This document shows positions 45,024-55,191 of a stretch of DNA of 63,696 nucleotides, one piece after another (the first letter of the stretch is position 1; every line of letters begins with the position of its first letter). A program made the position numbers and the translations under genes. The DNA is from Oscillospiraceae bacterium (GTDB lineage Bacteria > Bacillota > Clostridia > UBA1212). The notes beneath the pieces are model-generated. The model had not been told where the DNA came from and did not search any database. It saw nothing but the letters and a program-made list of their open reading frames with translations. Location: the NCBI GenBank assembly GCA_015069195.1, contig SVJA01000011.1:1-63696 (forward strand), written 5' to 3'.

Positions 45024-47672
45024 TCACTTTACCAACAAGTAATCCATAGCGCCGACTGTAACACCCTCAGAAACAGTGTAATCGGTATTGCCGTAGTTTA
45101 CATATACTTTATAACCATTGTCATATTCAGTGCAGAAAACATTACCGCTGTGAATATTTGATTCAGAAGTTCCTACATCCAAGCAATAGTGATCCTTTAT
45201 AGAAGCAGTTCTTACTTTGGACAATACATCTTCTGCAACTTTGTAAGCCTCAATAATCTCATCTTTGAGCAAGCTGTATTCAGACTTGAACAAATCATTG
45301 TAGAATGTGTATTTAAGCTCTTCTGTATTCTCTTTTGTTATTTCGTAAGAGAATAAGCAACCGTACTCAATAGCCTCAAGAAACGCCTTGTCAGGATGAT
45401 CGTTTCTGTTAAGAGGCTCACAGTAGTAATCTATCATACCATGATAAATAATCTGCATGAAAGGTACTGCTTCATCAACGATGAACAAGTTAGAAGACTC
45501 GGTAGGCATATCAAGCAATATATCAGCATCTTTTACTGCATAGTCAAATCCGTAATATACGGCAACCTTGCCGACGCCCTCTTTGTACTCATTGAGCCAG
45601 TTCTGATAATAATTGAGAGCCTGCTGACGAAGAAGTGCATTTTTCTGGTTGTAGTCGGTGTACAAAAGATCACCAATCTGCTTAAGATCCACATTCTTAA
45701 ATCCAAGATCTTTCAATTCTTCGATATCATCCTCGAGAAGTTTCTTATCAAAGAACTTAGGACTGATATAGTGGAACTCTGTACCGGGTGTATAGACACC
45801 TGCAGAGTTTGCAACTTTGAACATTACATAGTTCGTACCCGGTTCTTTTACAACAGCACTACGGAGAGTAATGCCAAACGCAGGTTTTGTATACAGCTTG
45901 AGGAGATTGTTTTCTGCCGCAATTGTCACGCCGTTTTCCTCAGCCCAACTGAGCAAATCTTCAAGCCCGGATTTTCCACCATAATCTCTGTCGATATCAA
46001 ACTTATCTGTAGCATTACCGTAGTAACCGTTGCTCTGCCATCCGAGGAGTGACATTCTGACATCATTAACACCGTTTGAACTCAAATCCTCATAAATATC
46101 TCTTACGTCCTCAAAAGTAGTCATTACTTTGATTTCGGTAAATATGGATGTACTGAAGTTATCTTCAGAGCCCAAAAGAACTTTAAGGTTTACAAGATCA
46201 GATTCAGTCTCATCAACTTTCTTATCTATACCCCATTTTTCTTTTAAGAATTTCTTTGCCTCAAGAGCTACATCAACATAATCGTAGCTACCTTTACTCA
46301 AATCAACTTCTCCATCTGATTTTTCATCAGTATGCATATCTAATTTTATAGTTTCCTTCATATCGCCGACGCTCAACTTTTCCTCAAGGAATTCGTAAGA
46401 GTCGCCGCTCTTTGAAATTGAGTCATAATAGTACTCGCGGAAATTGAAACGGTAAGCGACATAGTAGAAAGGAACATTTCTGTTACCATTCGGCGTACCG
46501 ATAACAATCTGTGCAGATGCCTCACCGACTTCTGCAAAAGCAGTTGTCATCTTGTGCTCTACACGTCCGGTCGGATTCTTTACATTGTGAATAGCACCGA
46601 ACACAGGAATAGAAATATCTTCGTTATTGTAATCGGGTAAGATAAATGTATCAAAAGTATCATCATATCCGTATACACGTTTTGAATACTCATCAGAAGA
46701 TGCGATACGAGCAACATCAAAATATGTAAGAGCACCGGAACCGTCCGGAGTTACATAGTAACCGTTGTCGCCTTGTCTTGCTGCACACATAAAAGGCAAA
46801 ACAGTGATAGAGGCAAGTCTCGGCATTCTGCTCGGATCATCATTTTTACCGGGAGTTCTTTCTTTTATACCTTTAGCAGGAATAGTAACATCAATTGTAC
46901 CGTCGTCATTCAAAACGAACTCAACACAGAATTCGAAGAAATACTTATCGGTTTTAATCTCACCTTTTTTGGCAGGTAAATCGTCAATAATCTTGTAAAC
47001 AATCTGGAATCCGTTTTCAATTTTATTACATACCTTATCATGAGGAATCTGATTTATACCAAGCTCAATACCGCCTTCGATACCGGACTTTGTATAACCT
47101 ACAAGAATCGGACTGGTTATAAGCTCATTGTTGTTGCGGAAATTCATAGTTCCCGGAACACCTTCTTCTGCATTCGGAGCAGGATAACTTCGCATTATGA
47201 CCGTTTTACCTTTTCTGACCTGGACAAGGCTGTTCTTTGTGTCATAAGAAAGAATGTATTCACCATTTGAACAAACAAATCCTTCTTCCTCAAATATTCC
47301 GAGAGATTTCTTCGGTTCTGACTTTGTCAGATATTCATCGGAAAACTTTATATCATTGTCGTTACCGCCGAATGCAACATTATAGATGACAAATCCGGCA
47401 AGCAACACGATTAAAGTAACAATTACAGCAGTAATTATTTTCTTTCTCTTTTTAGATTTTCTGAGTTGTTCGAGATAAGCTTCTTTTTCTGCCTCATCGA
47501 TATGTACACCCTTTGTAGGCATTATCTGCTTGGGTACAGATACTTCGGAAGCGGCAACAGTTTCCGCAATATCTGCAGTTGCCTCGCTCTCAACAACTTC
47601 AACAGTCTCGTTAACAGCTTCGTTAACTTCGATATTCTCATTCTCAGGAGTAATATTATTTATATTAGACAA
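45024..47672 (-). CDS. DUF5696 family membrane-anchored protein
   Basis: 882 residues. An acidic cytosolic N-terminus (about 1-75, rich in Glu/Val/Ala), a basic stop-transfer KSKKRKK, one membrane helix (about 79-98), and an extracytoplasmic part of ~780 residues matching the DUF5696 family, which accompanies sugar transporters in Firmicutes. The part around 560-780 (YDFDIDRDYGGKSGLEDLLSW, KNVDLKQIGDLLYTDYNQKN) has the look of a TIM-barrel glycosidase-like fold, so it may bind or cut glycans; inference. TTG start with AAAGGAG ten bases upstream; overlaps the NHL/YIP1 gene end by eight bases. Confidence 0.82.
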   Translation of the reverse strand: MSNINNITPENENIEVNEAVNETVEVVESEATADIAETVAASEVSVPKQIMPTKGVHIDEAEKEAYLEQLRKSKKRKKIITAVIVTLIVLLAGFVIYNVAFGGNDNDIKFSDEYLTKSEPKKSLGIFEEEGFVCSNGEYILSYDTKNSLVQVRKGKTVIMRSYPAPNAEEGVPGTMNFRNNNELITSPILVGYTKSGIEGGIELGINQIPHDKVCNKIENGFQIVYKIIDDLPAKKGEIKTDKYFFEFCVEFVLNDDGTIDVTIPAKGIKERTPGKNDDPSRMPRLASITVLPFMCAARQGDNGYYVTPDGSGALTYFDVARIASSDEYSKRVYGYDDTFDTFILPDYNNEDISIPVFGAIHNVKNPTGRVEHKMTTAFAEVGEASAQIVIGTPNGNRNVPFYYVAYRFNFREYYYDSISKSGDSYEFLEEKLSVGDMKETIKLDMHTDEKSDGEVDLSKGSYDYVDVALEAKKFLKEKWGIDKKVDETESDLVNLKVLLGSEDNFSTSIFTEIKVMTTFEDVRDIYEDLSSNGVNDVRMSLLGWQSNGYYGNATDKFDIDRDYGGKSGLEDLLSWAEENGVTIAAENNLLKLYTKPAFGITLRSAVVKEPGTNYVMFKVANSAGVYTPGTEFHYISPKFFDKKLLEDDIEELKDLGFKNVDLKQIGDLLYTDYNQKNALLRQQALNYYQNWLNEYKEGVGKVAVYYGFDYAVKDADILLDMPTESSNLFIVDEAVPFMQIIYHGMIDYYCEPLNRNDHPDKAFLEAIEYGCLFSYEITKENTEELKYTFYNDLFKSEYSLLKDEIIEAYKVAEDVLSKVRTASIKDHYCLDVGTSESNIHSGNVFCTEYDNGYKVYVNYGNTDYTVSEGVTVGAMDYLLVK

Positions 47673-49794
47673 GGTAACTCAACTCCTTTACAAACTGAAT
47701 AACAAACTCAATGAACTGCTGTGCAAGACCGTATACGATCAAGTAAAGGAATACAACAGCTATGACACCGAGTCCGGTAAGCACAAATACAAGCAATGCC
47801 TTGAGAGGATTGAAACCGTGAACGCCTTTAATACAGAAGAACACAAGAATAACTACCCATGCATACGAAATAATCTGTGCAAGTGAATACAGTGCCTGCT
47901 CGTTTAATGTAAGTATGTTTGACAAAATCGCCAAAGGTAATGAAATGAATATCATAGGCAAATGGCAATATGCACCGCCGATAATAACATCTCTCAAACG
48001 ACCTTCACCGTACATAATAGTTGTTACGCCATAGTTTACAACAGAAACTACAACCCACGGAAGAACGGCCCACAAGAGAACTGATCCCCACTCGATAAAC
48101 TCGAGAGGCTCACCGTTTCTGTAAATAAAGCTTGTGCAAACTTTTGCAAGACATGTTGTGATGACATATACAATCATAATCATAAATGCATCAAAGTAGA
48201 AGCCTTTGCCCTCGTATCTGATATCTTCAAATCCATCTACCGGATGGATAGTTACGCGGCAAATACCTTTTACATAATTACCAAATCTTACCAAAGCATT
48301 TTTGCTGTTGGGATCTGCAGGATGTTTCTTTCTGTATATAGACATAATAGCTTTGTATATAAAGAATATAACAACCAAAATAGCCAATATTGTAACGATC
48401 AAAGACAGATGTTCTTTTAAGAACTCTGTACGAATCTCTTCGTATGCTTCTGAAGCAAGAGCAGCATCTTCTGCATCGTAATAGAACTCTATAGACTCAT
48501 CATAACGTTCTTCTCTCCAGAGAACTTTACCCATGGACTGAAGTGCAAGTCTGTAGAAACTATCTTCTTTTATAACCTGATTCCACAAATCAAACGAGTT
48601 ATCTTCGGGATTTTCAGGATTCTGCTCTGATGTGTAAATACCTGCAAAATAGTTTCTGTTTGCCTGGTGAACAAGATCAGCAAATTTTGTAGGAGCAAAA
48701 ACATTTATTACACCCCTCTGGCTGTCGAGAACCAAAAGCTGACCATCATCTGCAATGGCAAGCGAAGCAGGCATTGAGAACTGTCCGCGACCTACACCGT
48801 TAGCACCGAAAGCAAACAAGAGTCTTCCGTCTGCATCGTATTCGTAAATACGACCGTATACACTGTCTATAATGAACATATTATTGTCCGCATCAACAGA
48901 AACGTCAACAAATGTCTGTAAACCTGTACCTGCTGTAACACCTTTATCCGAGAAGTCATATCCGGCATAAAGAACGTCTTTACCGGCAGCGTTTATCTTA
49001 CGGAGCTGTGAGTTAGCAGAACCTGTGGTTGTAGCATATACATAACCGTCATCACTGACAAAAATGTTATTAAATGTGTACGGAAGTGTTACAACAGTAC
49101 CCAGACGATCTTCACGGCTCCAAAGAAGTCTTGCGATAGACTCCCAAAGAGTAAGAGTAACATCATTTGTACCATAATAGTTTCTGAACTCACCGTCACC
49201 GCTGAGCATCAATATACCGTTTGAGTCACCAACTGAACATACATATATGTAGCCTTTTGTATCTTTTGCAACTTTGTACGGATGGTAGTTAAAGTCCTCT
49301 TGCAAAAGATCACTGGAAGGTGTCGGATAGAGATATTTGAAGTTACCGTACTTATTAAAAGAAATAAGTCTCTTGTTACCATAATCGGCAACGAGAATTT
49401 CACCGTCTTTGTCTACGAAAACGCAACGAGGCTCCTTGAGCTTACTTCCGTCATCGTCAGAACCGGTAATCTGGAAATCAAATATATATTCTCCCTGAGC
49501 GTTTTTCTTCAAAACTACTATACGGTTATTGCCTGCATCCGCAATATAGATTTTGCCGTCATCACCGATAAACAAATCCTGCGGATTGAGGAGCTTACCT
49601 GTTTCAACAGACGGGAAATCCAATATGTCTGCAATTTCATATGCTGCAGGAGTCGGGAAAATATTTCCGTTTGTTGCAATGTAATAATTAGCATACGCTG
49701 TATCAGCAGAAGCCGAAACACCGAAGCACATTGTCAACACAATTGTAAGTATGAGTGAAATACAAACATATTTCGTAAATTTCTTTGTTTTCAT
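47665..49794 (-). CDS. NHL-repeat propeller fused to YIP1 membrane domain
   Basis: 709 residues. Signal peptide 1-31 (ends SASADTAYA). Residues ~60-390 hold NHL repeats, e.g. PQDLFIGDDGKIYIADAGNN, PRCVFVDKDGEILVADYGN and ASLAIADDGQLLVLDSQRG, forming an extracytoplasmic beta-propeller. A short TPR-like helical pair follows (about 410-460), then a membrane helix (~465-485), a cytosolic linker, and five membrane helices of the YIP1 family to the end. This fusion lies exactly between the two transporter halves. It could sense or hold substrate near the permeases; function unknown. Confidence 0.85.
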   Translation of the reverse strand: MKTKKFTKYVCISLILTIVLTMCFGVSASADTAYANYYIATNGNIFPTPAAYEIADILDFPSVETGKLLNPQDLFIGDDGKIYIADAGNNRIVVLKKNAQGEYIFDFQITGSDDDGSKLKEPRCVFVDKDGEILVADYGNKRLISFNKYGNFKYLYPTPSSDLLQEDFNYHPYKVAKDTKGYIYVCSVGDSNGILMLSGDGEFRNYYGTNDVTLTLWESIARLLWSREDRLGTVVTLPYTFNNIFVSDDGYVYATTTGSANSQLRKINAAGKDVLYAGYDFSDKGVTAGTGLQTFVDVSVDADNNMFIIDSVYGRIYEYDADGRLLFAFGANGVGRGQFSMPASLAIADDGQLLVLDSQRGVINVFAPTKFADLVHQANRNYFAGIYTSEQNPENPEDNSFDLWNQVIKEDSFYRLALQSMGKVLWREERYDESIEFYYDAEDAALASEAYEEIRTEFLKEHLSLIVTILAILVVIFFIYKAIMSIYRKKHPADPNSKNALVRFGNYVKGICRVTIHPVDGFEDIRYEGKGFYFDAFMIMIVYVITTCLAKVCTSFIYRNGEPLEFIEWGSVLLWAVLPWVVVSVVNYGVTTIMYGEGRLRDVIIGGAYCHLPMIFISLPLAILSNILTLNEQALYSLAQIISYAWVVILVFFCIKGVHGFNPLKALLVFVLTGLGVIAVVFLYLIVYGLAQQFIEFVIQFVKELSYLV

Positions 49795-49811
49795 ATATCT
49801 GTATCCCCCTT

Positions 49812-50681
49812 TTATTTAATACCCGAGTGAGCCATTGTATCCATAACCTTACTCTGTGAAAGCATGAATACAATGATAGAAGGAAGTGTCATCAAAAGAC
49901 CGGCTGCAGAGTTTGCACCTGTTCTTGCCAGACCGCCCTGCAATGTATTCATATAGAATGCAAGGTTTCTCCACTGCTCATCGTAAATGTATGTAGTAGC
50001 TGTTGCAGCATCACCCCATACGCCGCCGAATGTAAGAATAATACATGTAGCACAAGCGTTTTTAAGAAGCGGAACTGCAATCTTTGTATACAACTGCCAC
50101 TCCGATGCACCGTCTATTCTGCCGGCTTCGAAGATAGAATCCGGAACCTGATCCATGAACTGTTTCATAAGGAACAAACATGTACAGTTTGCAAGCAACG
50201 GAATTATGTATACCAAAGGTGTATTATCAAGATGTAATCCTGTGATTATGAGATAACTCGGAACTGCTGCTGCACCTGCAACAAACATAAGCGCCGTAGT
50301 AATAAGGGAGAACGCACCCTTATGTCCGGGGAATTTATGTTTAGAAAGCGGATAACAAGCAAGAGAGCTTACTATAATCAACAAGAATATGTAGCAAACC
50401 GTAACAACAACGGTATTGAACAAATATCTTGTAAAAGGTACCAAACTGTCTGATGAAATCGCAAACAAATCGGCGAAGTTCTTTGTTGTAGGATTCTCAA
50501 CGTAGAATCGCGGCGGATAAAGGAACAATTCCTCAGCAGGTTTAAACGCTGTAACAATCAAATATACGATAGGAAGCGCCGAAATGATACCTGCAAGAGT
50601 AAGAAAAATTGTTATAACGGCAGGAGCATAATCTCTGCGTTTTTTAGCTCTTTTTAAATAGTCAACGTCAACTTGAAACAC
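49812..50681 (-). CDS. Carbohydrate ABC transporter permease (MalG type), second set
   Basis: 289 residues, six membrane helices. Coupling loop EAGRIDGASEWQLYTKIAVP. GTG start with AAGGGG upstream, six bases after the preceding permease. Pairs with the MalF-type permease upstream and the tethered 1103-residue binding protein. Confidence 0.92.
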   Translation of the reverse strand: MFQVDVDYLKRAKKRRDYAPAVITIFLTLAGIISALPIVYLIVTAFKPAEELFLYPPRFYVENPTTKNFADLFAISSDSLVPFTRYLFNTVVVTVCYIFLLIIVSSLACYPLSKHKFPGHKGAFSLITTALMFVAGAAAVPSYLIITGLHLDNTPLVYIIPLLANCTCLFLMKQFMDQVPDSIFEAGRIDGASEWQLYTKIAVPLLKNACATCIILTFGGVWGDAATATTYIYDEQWRNLAFYMNTLQGGLARTGANSAAGLLMTLPSIIVFMLSQSKVMDTMAHSGIK

Positions 50682-50687
50682 GAATTA

Positions 50688-51650
50688 TCACCCCTTATCT
50701 GCAAATAATTTGAATGCCACACGACCGATAACGAGAATCATTGCTGACAACATTACCGCAATCGCAGAAGCGTAACCAAGCTCAAATCTCTGACCTGCAT
50801 AGTCACTCAAGTGAAGCATAATCGTAAGACCAGCGTCCTCGGGGCTCGGGTGACCTACAACCTGCATACTGATAGCACCTACAGTGAAAGCACTTGTTAT
50901 CTGAAGAACGGCAGCGAACAAGAGCTGAGGCATAGTCTGCGGAATTTCAACATGAATAAGTCTCTGGAATCTGGATGTTACGCCATCAACAGCAGCCGCA
51001 TCGAAAAGTTCTTTATCTACGTTTGTGAAACCGGCAACGAATGAAAGGAAGCCTGTTCCCAAGCTGGACCAAAGAGCGATTATGATGATAACCGGCATAA
51101 TCCAATCAGTACTGGCAAGGAACTGAATCGGCTCATTTACAAGCCCCATTTCCAGAAGTATGGAGTTAAGATAACCTCTGCTATCGTTTGCAAAGAATAC
51201 GAGCCAAACAGCACCCATCGCAATACCCTGCGCCAAAGCAGGTGCATAGAATGCCAAAGTGTAAATCGGTTTTATCTTCTCCGGCACCTGGTTTATAAAC
51301 CAAGCGAAGAAATATGAAGCCAAATAACCAACAGGACCTACTATAACAGCGTAGAACAATGTGTTACTGAGCGCCTTTAAGAAAAGTGGGTCATCTACGA
51401 ACAAGTAAATATAGTTTTCCCATCCGATAAATTCAATTCTACCGATACCGTCAAAATAGAACAAACTCAAAACTGACGATGCAAGAAGCGGAAGAATTGT
51501 GAATACGAAGAATACAATATAGAACGGAGCAATCATTCCGTAAGATATTTTATATCTCCATATTTCGTGCATTGTGTAGCCGAAGTGCGTTTCTACATTA
51601 AAGAAACGCTTTTTCGGTGCTACAGGGGTAGATTTGTCTTTTTTACTCAT
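50688..51650 (-). CDS. Sugar ABC transporter permease (MalF type), second set
   Basis: 320 residues, six membrane helices after a charged N-terminus. EAA loop DAAAVDGVTSRFQRLIHVEI. AAGGGGG precedes the ATG. Located 17 bases after the giant binding protein gene. Confidence 0.92.
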   Translation of the reverse strand: MSKKDKSTPVAPKKRFFNVETHFGYTMHEIWRYKISYGMIAPFYIVFFVFTILPLLASSVLSLFYFDGIGRIEFIGWENYIYLFVDDPLFLKALSNTLFYAVIVGPVGYLASYFFAWFINQVPEKIKPIYTLAFYAPALAQGIAMGAVWLVFFANDSRGYLNSILLEMGLVNEPIQFLASTDWIMPVIIIIALWSSLGTGFLSFVAGFTNVDKELFDAAAVDGVTSRFQRLIHVEIPQTMPQLLFAAVLQITSAFTVGAISMQVVGHPSPEDAGLTIMLHLSDYAGQRFELGYASAIAVMLSAMILVIGRVAFKLFADKG

Positions 51651-51667
51651 TTATCATATCCCCCTTC

Positions 51668-54600
51668 TCAATTAGATTCTTTGTACTTATTGTAATAAGT
51701 ACCGTCAATAAGTTCATAATTCAAAACATAGTCAGTAAGACCGAAGTCATTCTGCTTACGTTTCATTTCTTTGTTTATCTCACGAACTGCATCCTCAAGA
51801 GCAACTCGAGGGTTCATACCCTGGAGAATAGCCTGGTTGAGAGCTGTAAGGAGATAACGGTTTGTATAGTAACCGCCGGGAACAACAGGAGTCTCCTCGA
51901 AGTCTGCCCAAACAGTCTGAATAATTTCGATTTCCTCATCAGTGTACGGCATGTTGTTTATAGCTTCTTTGTTGGCTGTCTGCCATCTTGAACCTACACC
52001 AAAAGTAGCTTCTACTTCGTTAGCATACTCAGTCTGAGTTTCAACGCCGAGCCACCACTTAAGGAATTCCCAAGAATTCATAGTTCTCTGCTCATCATTG
52101 TTATCAATAATTACACAGCTTGTGAGTGTACCACCGATAGAACGATCGATAGTACCGTCTTCTCTTACATGACCCGGAAGAGGAGCCATTTTCCACTTAT
52201 CAGCAATCTCAGGAGCAGAATACTTAAGCTGACAATAGAAGTTTGTATCTGCAATACCGATAGGTGTACCGCCCATCTTGAAGTTCATATAGAAGTTAGC
52301 TGCATAAGGAACATTGTACTTATTATATATATCACAGTATTCCATGAATGCATCAAATGCGATATCCGAATCAAGCGCAGATGTCATACCATCTTTTGCA
52401 TATACAGTACCGCCAGCCTGGTAAAGGAACGGATAGTAGTTACCGATACCGTAGTTGAAACAGAACTCGTAGTTATGCTCCTGGAGAATAGGAAGAATTT
52501 CATAAATATCATCCCAAGTCTCGGGAACATCGATTTCAAGTTCTTCGAGAATATCGGTTCTGTAGAACATTGCATTCCAGATCTGTGTCTCAGGGAATGA
52601 ATAGTAATAATCTCTGTATGCTGAATAGTTGAACGAACCCTGCGGATACTGATGCATCAAATCAACAAATCCATAAGTATTACCGTCATCTACTCCGTCT
52701 TTGTTCAAATCGTTAAGCGGAACAAGAGCGCCACGACAAGCATACTCAACAGGAGCTGCAGCGTTTACTGAAAGAGCTACATCAGGAGCAGTACCTGCAA
52801 CATAACGAAGCATAATAAGACCTTCAACACCGCCGAATACCATGTTTACATCAACTTTTATGCCTGTATTCGGAGTGAATGTTTCAGCAATCTGGTTACG
52901 GAGAATATCTACATACTCACGACCTCTGGCGACATATACCTCTATCTCACCTTTAGACTCACCCTCAAGCTCTGTACGAGTACCCATAGTCGAATAGTCA
53001 GCAGAGAAAGACTGAACAAACTGGATACAAGCAACCTTGAAATCCTGCCATGAATTACTTCTCGCATCAGCGTAGTCCTCATCAGTTCCGGAAATCACGA
53101 GATAGTCAACCTCGATAGGCATAACAGTAATTTCGGAAAGAGTTGTACTGAGACTCGAAAGCGTTTCATTTATATCATTAAGAGAAGCCGGAATATCCTC
53201 GAGATCCTCTGCCATTCTCTCAAACAAATTACGTGCAACAGAAATAGAAGAACCATAGTAAGGAAGAGCACCGCCGTTTGACTCTTTCATCATATCATAC
53301 ATATCATTGAAAGAATCGACATAATAGTCCATCTTTTCCTGTATATCTGTTATATAAAGCTGCAAGTCCCAGTCACGGTTTTTATCAACTGTGTATCCAC
53401 CGGAGTCGTTACGCTCTGCACCTGTGATTTTAGCAACGTCAGAAACGAGTTTTGAAACATCGTCCATAATTTCAGTAAGACGCTGAACAGATGCGCGAAG
53501 AGGACCAACTTTACTTGTGAGTGTAATCTCATGCTCACCTTTTGTAAGATAGAACAAATACGGATTCTGCTCTGAGTCAATAAATGCAGAACCTATCCAA
53601 CCGTCAACATACGGGAAGCAATACTCCTCTACCTCGGCAAAAGGAATAACACCGTCAATCTTTACCTCGCGGTAAACTGCAATATCGGTAAGAGTGTTCT
53701 GTGATCTGATACCGAGCTGATACCAACCATCCTCCGGAACAGTCATCATCCATGTAGCGCCTTCTCCGCCGCTGCTCCATCTGTCGCCGCCAAAAATATT
53801 ATAGCTTATATTCTTATAAGCCGGCGGATCAGAAGCTGCATTTTTATCATAGAGCATACGAAGACTCGGGTTTGTCTTATATGAAGGAACCTCGAGCTGT
53901 ACTCTGATAGAATCACCTGTGTATATTTTGTCTTCAGAGAAACCGTTGGCAACTTTGTACTCCTCATATGACATATTATCCATAGGTGCAATAACAGCAA
54001 TCTTATTTACAACAACAGGCTCTCTGGAGAAAGTAAGAGTGATTTCGTTCGTACCCGCTTTGAGATAGAACTTATACGGATTTCTGTAAATTCCGTTCGG
54101 ATGCTGAAGAACAAAGCTGTTCCATCCGAAAAGTTCCTGCTGCTGAGCCATAATTTCAGAACCGCCAACGTCAATGCTTCCGACATCATAGAAGCCGTAT
54201 GTACGCTTAAGTTCAAGGGCACCGGCTTCTTTAAAAGGATACTTACCGTTAACCTTAAATTCGAGAACCGCGCTGTTATCTCTGTTCTTCTTTACAAAGT
54301 AATCGAGAGAAAGTGAATAAAGTCCGTCCTCAGGGATATTCTCGATAGTATATGTGTAAGAATATTCCTCAGTTGTAGAAATGACAGCATTCGGATCAGC
54401 CTTTATTACACCTGACTTCTCAGCATATCGATCTTTCGGATCGGCAGAAGTCTTGTTGTAATCTGCTACATCTTCGTAATATGTGTATGAGTAATCCTCA
54501 TCAAACTTGAGCGAAGATGCATACTCTTTGCACTGAGCAATGAAAGCTTTTGCAAAGTCAGCGTCTGCGTCTGCAGTCAATTTTTCTTCCAACTTATCAT

Positions 54601-54979
54601 ACGTATACGTCTTACCTTTGTATGTAACGTTCTCAACAGCACCGGCTTTTACATTAAGCGTTACTGTCTCTCCGTTATCATGAACAAAAGAAAAAGCGGT
54701 ATACGACGAGGGATTAACAACTATATCCTCACCGGCATAGTCCTTGTACTGCTTGGACGAATACTTACTGAGAACTTTACCGTATTCGAGCAAGCCGTTA
54801 TCAAGCCTCTCCTCGTTGGAAATGAATGGATTGAATTCCATTATGTCGCTGTTATTCATTTCGAACTGTACGACCTCAGGTTTTCTATTGCCGCTGATAA
54901 CCAGAGCTACAATACACCCGATAACGATAACTGCGAAAGCGATCCATAAACAAAGTTTCTTTTTTTGCTTTTTGTTCAT
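51668..54979 (-). CDS. Giant tethered solute-binding protein with carbohydrate-binding-like modules
   Basis: 1103 residues, more than twice the usual size for this class. An N-terminal membrane segment (about 9-29) acts as anchor; it has a cysteine (VIGC) but no clear lipobox. Residues ~190-340 and ~370-505 are two beta-sandwich modules ending in YLKAGTNEITLTF and YLTKGEHEITLTS, typical of sugar-binding CBM6/35-like domains. A helical spacer (about 510-650) leads to a family 1 binding protein (about 680-1090) with VARGREYVDILRNQI, GTAPDVALSVN and PETWDDIYEILPIL. First gene of the operon behind a consensus promoter. A long-reach glycan-capturing subunit is inferred. Confidence 0.88.
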   Translation of the reverse strand: MNKKQKKKLCLWIAFAVIVIGCIVALVISGNRKPEVVQFEMNNSDIMEFNPFISNEERLDNGLLEYGKVLSKYSSKQYKDYAGEDIVVNPSSYTAFSFVHDNGETVTLNVKAGAVENVTYKGKTYTYDKLEEKLTADADADFAKAFIAQCKEYASSLKFDEDYSYTYYEDVADYNKTSADPKDRYAEKSGVIKADPNAVISTTEEYSYTYTIENIPEDGLYSLSLDYFVKKNRDNSAVLEFKVNGKYPFKEAGALELKRTYGFYDVGSIDVGGSEIMAQQQELFGWNSFVLQHPNGIYRNPYKFYLKAGTNEITLTFSREPVVVNKIAVIAPMDNMSYEEYKVANGFSEDKIYTGDSIRVQLEVPSYKTNPSLRMLYDKNAASDPPAYKNISYNIFGGDRWSSGGEGATWMMTVPEDGWYQLGIRSQNTLTDIAVYREVKIDGVIPFAEVEEYCFPYVDGWIGSAFIDSEQNPYLFYLTKGEHEITLTSKVGPLRASVQRLTEIMDDVSKLVSDVAKITGAERNDSGGYTVDKNRDWDLQLYITDIQEKMDYYVDSFNDMYDMMKESNGGALPYYGSSISVARNLFERMAEDLEDIPASLNDINETLSSLSTTLSEITVMPIEVDYLVISGTDEDYADARSNSWQDFKVACIQFVQSFSADYSTMGTRTELEGESKGEIEVYVARGREYVDILRNQIAETFTPNTGIKVDVNMVFGGVEGLIMLRYVAGTAPDVALSVNAAAPVEYACRGALVPLNDLNKDGVDDGNTYGFVDLMHQYPQGSFNYSAYRDYYYSFPETQIWNAMFYRTDILEELEIDVPETWDDIYEILPILQEHNYEFCFNYGIGNYYPFLYQAGGTVYAKDGMTSALDSDIAFDAFMEYCDIYNKYNVPYAANFYMNFKMGGTPIGIADTNFYCQLKYSAPEIADKWKMAPLPGHVREDGTIDRSIGGTLTSCVIIDNNDEQRTMNSWEFLKWWLGVETQTEYANEVEATFGVGSRWQTANKEAINNMPYTDEEIEIIQTVWADFEETPVVPGGYYTNRYLLTALNQAILQGMNPRVALEDAVREINKEMKRKQNDFGLTDYVLNYELIDGTYYNKYKESN

Positions 54980-55077
54980 AAAATCTTCCTTTCATTCCGT
55001 GTATTTAAACCAACAAATTTAAACAAAATTCCAAAAGTGGACAGACTCCACCCGCATTATGAAAATTTATCTTCTTG

Positions 55078-55106
55078 ATTATATTCAACTAAATGTTCCA
55101 TGTCAA
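55078..55106 (-). promoter_or_regulatory. Consensus sigma-A promoter of the dual-transporter operon
   Basis: On the minus strand TTGACA (55106-55101), 17 bases, TATAAT (55083-55078). The transcript would carry a ~90-base leader containing GTGGA-cagac-TCCAC (55037-55051), a small dyad that could be an operator or RNA hairpin. The gap 54980-55191 holds nothing else. Confidence 0.88.
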
Positions 55107-55191
55107 CAGATTTTTGGTTAAAACATACCATATTTATTGCCGTTTTTAGTTAAATACAACAAAATAAAGGATTTCTTACAATATTAAATTT

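Noticed and set aside
45396-46052. 218-residue open frame opposite the DUF5696 gene
   Set aside because: No ribosome site or family pattern; it is the complement of a well-supported coding gene.
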